This document shows, in pieces, positions 38,761 through 42,633 of a stretch of 42,633 nucleotides of DNA (position 1 is its first letter; each line of letters opens with the position of its first letter). This DNA is from Opitutales bacterium (lineage in GTDB: Bacteria > Verrucomicrobiota > Verrucomicrobiia > Opitutales > JAFGAQ01). The stretch lies in the NCBI GenBank assembly GCA_022361075.1, contig JAKSBQ010000087.1:1-42633 (forward strand). The letters are read 5' to 3'. The notes beneath the pieces were generated by a model. The model made no database searches and was not told the origin of the DNA. It saw only the letters and a program-made list of their open reading frames with translations. A program made the position numbers and the translations under genes.

Positions 38761-38837
38761 TGGTGGGCGATAATGGATTCGAACCATCGACCCCCTGCGT
38801 GTCGAGCAGGTGCTCTAACCAACTGAGCTAATCGCCC
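38761..38837 (-). tRNA. tRNA-Val (GAC)
   Basis: The 77-base cloverleaf on the minus strand has acceptor GGGCGAT/ATCGCCC with discriminator A and encoded CCA. The anticodon stem is CCTGC/GCAGG around TCGACAC (anticodon GAC), and the T arm is GATGG TTCGAAT CCATT. The flanks are non-coding on both sides; it appears to be a single tRNA gene. Confidence 0.95.
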
Positions 38838-38936
38838 CCAATTGAGAAGCGACTAGTGAAAGGAATAGTCAATCGGGCGTCAAGCATGGATCGTTAGGTT
38901 AGATCGATTCCATATTCTCTTTTTTTTCCGCTGATT

Positions 38937-38995
38937 CCGCGGATTAATGGGATTGAGTCGTTTTTTTGAATCCGTTAAATCCGAGTAATCCGCGG
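38937..38995. repeat. Palindromic element with 9-base phased AATCCG units
   Basis: The right arm holds three AATCCG hexamers exactly nine bases apart (38969, 38978, 38987). The left arm has the complementary CGGATT and GGGATT, also nine apart (38940, 38949). The ends CCGCGGATTA and TAATCCGCGG are perfect inverted repeats, and seven T (38961-38967) lie in the centre. It lies between tRNA-Val and the DUF2007-type gene. It looks like a REP-like interspersed element. Confidence 0.6.
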
Positions 38996-39012
38996 TTTAG
39001 GAATCAATTTCG

Positions 39013-39231
39013 TTAGCGAATGGATTCTAAGTAGGTTTCGAGCATTTTTTCGGCTTGATCCCAATCATCCTCAGCGACCGCTACCCGTATCATTCCAAAG
39101 TTGGGATTAAACATGGGGTAGAGTCCGGCGACGTTCTCATCCCAGATGTGTGCTTGAATTTCGCACTGTTCGAGAAATGCGACTGCCATCTGGGCTTCTT
39201 CGAGAGAAGCGAACTGATGAAGGGTTTTCAT
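39013..39231 (-). CDS. DUF2007-type putative signal-transducing protein
   Basis: A 72-residue protein with the DUF2007 pattern. It has an N-terminal strand-helix with FASLEEAQMAVAFLEQCEI, then AHIWDENVAGLYPMF and the last strand-helix IRVAVAEDDWDQAEKMLETYL. The fold resembles small ferredoxin-like regulatory domains. Its function is not established for the family. It lies downstream of the ABC transporter genes on the same strand, 57 bases after the permease. Confidence 0.75.
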   Translation of the reverse strand: MKTLHQFASLEEAQMAVAFLEQCEIQAHIWDENVAGLYPMFNPNFGMIRVAVAEDDWDQAEKMLETYLESIR

Positions 39232-39288
39232 GATGAAACTGTGCTAACGTTAGGTTAAGTTTCAATTCCTTGAATCTGAATTCTCTAC

Positions 39289-40617
39289 TCATCCCTTGAT
39301 TGCCCACTTCATCATGGTTGAGAAGCTAGGCGTTTTCCCCTTCATCAGGATTCCAACTCTGAAGATGCGACTTCCGACCCAGACGGTGATTACCGTAAAA
39401 ATGAACAGGCCCGCAAGCCCGACCATGGGTTGCCACATGGGAACGCCTCCGGGCATACTTTGGCGCAGCATCATCAACATTGGCGTAAATGGGGGAATGA
39501 GTGAAAGGGTAGTGGCAAATCCGCTCATTGGCTCCTTGATGATCACCGACAATACGAACATCGGAACCATGATGGGGAGCATCGCTGGAAAGGTGTAGTT
39601 CTGAGCTTCTTTGGCATCTGCACAGGCGGAACCGATAGCGGCCATCATCGATCCCATCAGCATGATTGCACCGATAAGGTAAACGAGGAACCACGGTATG
39701 AGCTCAAAGGGGATGTAGCCCATGAAGCCCATGTTTCCGAAAAGCAGCACACTCATTGTGATGTAAAATGCCGATCCTGTGAGCGAAACGGCAACGCCTC
39801 CCAAAACTTTGCCGAGCATGAATTGAAAAGGAGTCACCGAGCATAGAATGGTCTCTGCAATGTGTTGATTCTTTTCCTCCATCACGGAGTTGAGCAGTGG
39901 CATGGCTCCCATCATGACCATGATGAACATGATGAATAACATTGCGACAGGTATTCCAAACGCTGCTAGTTCGTTTGCTTTTTCAGCGTCTTTCGCCTTT
40001 CCGCTTTCGTCTGCTTCGACCAACTTCATTCCGTCGACCCGATGCCATTCGAAAAGATAGCCAACCTCGTTCTTATCGATCCCGAGTTCGCTCAGATGAA
40101 TGCCGCGAATCGCGTCGTTGATCGGCCCTCGAATCCAACCTCTTAAATCGTCGAGAGAAGGATTTTTGGAATAGAAACGAACCGGGGTTTCTTTGGAGAC
40201 TTTGGGGTCCGTCGAAAGAATCGAATCTGCTATTTCGACGAAACCGAACAGCTTCCTGTTCCTTACATCGTCAGAAAGTTCCAGACGGGTTTCCTCTAGC
40301 TCTTCCGTTGCTGCCTCCACGATGTGAAAGAGGTAGGCGGGTTTGTTTTGTTTCCCCTCCTTGTCCGTGATGTTGTTGGCATTTCGGTGGTCGGCTTTTT
40401 CGATGATGGCAGGAGCGATTTGTCCGGTAGAGTCGATAATGGCGATTTTCTTGTCGCGCGTGTCCACTTTGTCCTGGAACAAGACCATGGCAATGATGCT
40501 ACCACCCATGAACAAAGGAGCGAGGACGAGACTAATGATAAAGGCTTTGCTTTTGACGGTCGCCAGATATTCGCGCTGGGCGATTAGGAGTAGGTTTCGA
40601 ATGCTTCGTGATTTCAT
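39289..40617 (-). CDS. ABC-2 type permease (NatB-like)
   Basis: A 442-residue membrane subunit. One N-terminal transmembrane helix (about residues 24-46) is followed by a long extracytoplasmic domain (about 50-220). A C-terminal cluster of five or six helices comes next, including FGIPVAMLFIMFIMVMMGAMPLLNSVMEEK. This is the layout of the ABC2_membrane_3/NatB group, exporters of sodium or other small substrates in Bacillus. The substrate here is unknown. The ribosome-binding GGAG lies in the last codons of the ATPase gene, 6 bases upstream of the start. Confidence 0.85.
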   Translation of the reverse strand: MKSRSIRNLLLIAQREYLATVKSKAFIISLVLAPLFMGGSIIAMVLFQDKVDTRDKKIAIIDSTGQIAPAIIEKADHRNANNITDKEGKQNKPAYLFHIVEAATEELEETRLELSDDVRNRKLFGFVEIADSILSTDPKVSKETPVRFYSKNPSLDDLRGWIRGPINDAIRGIHLSELGIDKNEVGYLFEWHRVDGMKLVEADESGKAKDAEKANELAAFGIPVAMLFIMFIMVMMGAMPLLNSVMEEKNQHIAETILCSVTPFQFMLGKVLGGVAVSLTGSAFYITMSVLLFGNMGFMGYIPFELIPWFLVYLIGAIMLMGSMMAAIGSACADAKEAQNYTFPAMLPIMVPMFVLSVIIKEPMSGFATTLSLIPPFTPMLMMLRQSMPGGVPMWQPMVGLAGLFIFTVITVWVGSRIFRVGILMKGKTPSFSTMMKWAIKG

Positions 40618-40623
40618 GGTTGT

Positions 40624-41520
40624 TTACTCCTTTTCGGGGTTAGCGATGCGCACAAAGATGTCGTGTAGTGAGGGTTTGACGATTTCAAACCGTTCGACTC
40701 TGCCTATCGAAATCAACTTATTCAGGATTTCCTGAGTATCCGTTCCGGGAGACAAACGCAGGTCCTGCTCTCTCCCGTAGTCAGTTATTTTTTCAATCCC
40801 GGGCAGTGTTTGCATGGATACTTCTCCGCTAGTCATGCGAACTTTCAGAGTGTCCGATCCGTAGCGTTCTTGAATCTCAGCAAGGGTTCCGTCGAGAACC
40901 TTTTTCCCTTGGTAAATCATGAAAATGCGATCACACATTTTTTCGGCTGTACCCATGTCGTGGGTGCTGAAAACGATGGTGGTTCCTTGTTTCTGTAGAT
41001 CGATCACTGCGGATCGCATGGTTTCAGCATTTACTGGGTCCAGGCCGGAAAAAGGTTCGTCAAGAATCACAATTTTTGGACTGGAGATAATCGAAGCAAT
41101 GAACTGCACCTTTTGACTCATTCCTTTGCTGAGAGCGTCGATTTTTTTGTTTTTCCAATCGAGGAGGTCAAAACGCTCAAGCCAGTAGTCGATCTTTTTG
41201 TCGAGATCGTCGGTATTTTTCAACTTCCCAAAGAAGCGAATCAACTCGCCCACCTTCATTTTGTTATACAGGCCTCTTTCCTCTGGTAGATAGCCGATGT
41301 CGTCCCTGAGTGAACCTGAGGTGGGTTGGCCAAATAACTCGATGCTTCCTGAATCCGGGTAAATGATGCTCAGAATCATACGAAGAGTGGTCGTTTTGCC
41401 CGAGCCGTTGGGTCCGATGAATCCGTAAATGGACTCACTTGGGATGGCCAGCGAAAGATTGTCGACTGCCTTTTGATTACTGAAGGTTTTGGTGATTTGA
41501 TTGATCGAGATAGCGTCCAT
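40624..41520 (-). CDS. ABC transporter ATP-binding protein (NatA-like)
   Basis: A 298-residue ATPase partner of the permease. It has Walker A GPNGSGKTT (residues 36-44), Q-loop region IGYLPEERGLYNKM, signature ALSKGMSQKVQ, Walker B KIVILDEPFSGLDP and H-loop STHDMGTAEKMCDR. The C-terminal 80 residues form a DUF4162-type regulatory domain, usual for NatA-like exporters. The gene order ATPase then permease, 6 bases apart, supports one complex. Confidence 0.93.
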   Translation of the reverse strand: MDAISINQITKTFSNQKAVDNLSLAIPSESIYGFIGPNGSGKTTTLRMILSIIYPDSGSIELFGQPTSGSLRDDIGYLPEERGLYNKMKVGELIRFFGKLKNTDDLDKKIDYWLERFDLLDWKNKKIDALSKGMSQKVQFIASIISSPKIVILDEPFSGLDPVNAETMRSAVIDLQKQGTTIVFSTHDMGTAEKMCDRIFMIYQGKKVLDGTLAEIQERYGSDTLKVRMTSGEVSMQTLPGIEKITDYGREQDLRLSPGTDTQEILNKLISIGRVERFEIVKPSLHDIFVRIANPEKE

Positions 41521-41568
41521 TTGAAGTCTAAGAAAGCCTAAGGAGGAAGTTATTCAATTTCAGAGTGA

Positions 41569-42633
41569 TTATTTGAAACGTATGGGCATCAGTTTGCGAG
41601 AACGTTGCTTGGAGGTCAAAGCGGGAAGATTAAAAATCGAGCGTTGATTTTCGATACCTGGAAGTCTCTCAACGATATACCTTTGCAACTTGATCCATCG
41701 ATCCCACGGGAATTCGGGGCTGTTCGCAATCTGGCGCAAAATGCTCTTCCATTCCTGCAAAATGCGTTCGATATCACCGGCGTTGATTTCATGTTGTGCA
41801 TAATCTTCACGGAGAGAAGAGTTGTTTGACGTGCCTTCTAAAACGACCTCAGAAGCTCCTTCACCGTATTGCTCGGGTAAACCATTCTTGAGATAACCTG
41901 TTCGACTAATACTACCGAAAGTTTCTCTGCAGACGTAACTCAGGCGATTTCCCTGGTCTCCGAGGGCGTCGAATCGATGTCCGGCCCGCAGATTTGCCAA
42001 GTCATAGTAGAGATCTTCGATTGCATAGCCTTCGTCCTCGAGAGCTGCTGCGATGGCGAGTCCTTCACCATGATTAAACTGACTTGCTACGAGACCTCTT
42101 AAAGTGGGTCTAAAGTCTTTGTCAATGAGTCCAAGTTTCGTCCAGAGTTGCAGAGGACTATTAGGTTTCCGGTTGGTAGCGGATTCGCCGGACTTTTCGA
42201 AATTGAAATGATGGTAGGCGATATCCTTCTCCCGTGTCGGCGGCTGCAGGAGGTGTTGTCCGTGGGCATCCTTGCGCGCGAACACACTCGCGTCTGACAA
42301 ATCGATTCGGGCAACAATTGCGTTGGAGCGTTCGACCAGACTATGGAGTTGCCCACCAGAAGTGATCTCGGGGATCATCTTTTTGAGATAACTATCCAGA
42401 TTTTCAAGTTTCCACTTTTTCGGGATGTTTGGATTCCTCTGCTCGCTTTGTTGTGCGAGTTTTCGAAGCGTTTGACGGAATTTTTTGTTCAGAATCAGAG
42501 AGTGAGGGTCGTGTCCCTCCTTCGGAAATTGAGCGACTACCCAATCGTGTCCGTAAATTCGGGGAGCGGACTTCTGTAAAATACAGACGGTTCCTAGATC
42601 GAAATATTGGAGGGCTGCAGCGACAGAGGTAGA
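41569..42633 (-). CDS. C-terminal part of a large protein, possibly a helicase (partial)
   Basis: The minus-strand frame is open from the stop at 41569 to the edge of the window, 355 codons minus stop, so the 5' end lies outside. The M at 42378 is internal, since coding-like sequence continues above it (IYGHDWVVAQFPKEGHDPHS). The segment RGLVASQFNHGEGLAIAAAL, followed by DLANLRAGHRF, resembles the C-terminal region of some superfamily II helicases, but none of the ATPase motifs are in view. The function is therefore tentative. Confidence 0.5.
   Translation of the reverse strand, partial: STSVAAALQYFDLGTVCILQKSAPRIYGHDWVVAQFPKEGHDPHSLILNKKFRQTLRKLAQQSEQRNPNIPKKWKLENLDSYLKKMIPEITSGGQLHSLVERSNAIVARIDLSDASVFARKDAHGQHLLQPPTREKDIAYHHFNFEKSGESATNRKPNSPLQLWTKLGLIDKDFRPTLRGLVASQFNHGEGLAIAAALEDEGYAIEDLYYDLANLRAGHRFDALGDQGNRLSYVCRETFGSISRTGYLKNGLPEQYGEGASEVVLEGTSNNSSLREDYAQHEINAGDIERILQEWKSILRQIANSPEFPWDRWIKLQRYIVERLPGIENQRSIFNLPALTSKQRSRKLMPIRFK

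Overview
Chromosomal core region of a bacterium, most likely Verrucomicrobiota (Opitutae-like). This rests on the ribosomal gene content (no rpmD, long zinc-free S14), an LPS-type lpxC, many genes without a Shine-Dalgarno site, and the mix of GH3, propeller-type hybrid kinase and SET genes. The phylum call is inference from gene content; no marker was compared with a database.

Layout. (1) 1-12.6 kb, plus strand: the end of S10, then the spc and alpha ribosomal operons (rplV to rplQ with secY, map and rpoA), opened by a small secreted protein whose gene overlaps rplV and closed by a GT2 glycosyltransferase. (2) 12.6-23.5 kb: an accessory and envelope island. It holds a frameshifted secreted GH3 glycosidase, a convergent 1319-residue hybrid sensor kinase, a SET-domain protein, an NfeD/stomatin pair, a putative exported PD-(D/E)XK-fold protein coupled to lpxC, and fabZ. 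(3) 23.7-36.5 kb: tRNA-Thr, tuf, tRNA-Trp, secE, nusG, rplKAJL, rpoB and rpoC, followed by a structured RNA that I identify as 6S RNA and a strong terminator. (4) 36.5-42.6 kb, mostly minus strand: a MazG-like pyrophosphohydrolase, rlmB, a divergent ppiC, a two-gene unknown membrane module, tRNA-Val, a phased palindromic repeat, a DUF2007-type protein, a NatA/NatB-like ABC exporter, and the 3' part of a large gene that runs off the window.

The transcription and translation machinery dominates: ribosomal proteins, the RNA polymerase alpha, beta and beta' subunits, NusG, EF-Tu, Sec translocon subunits and N-terminal Met removal. The most unusual observations are these: beta' (RpoC) lacks all eight cysteines of both normally conserved zinc sites; a 6S RNA-like gene starts from a promoter lying inside the end of rpoC; a 10-codon mini-ORF with a strong Shine-Dalgarno site sits in a hairpin directly before rplL; ribosomal proteins S11, L17, S5 and L15 carry low-complexity charged tails; and a putative exported nuclease-fold protein is translationally coupled to lpxC.

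No CRISPR array, insertion sequence, rRNA or phage gene was seen. No intergenic stretch exceeds about 220 bases.
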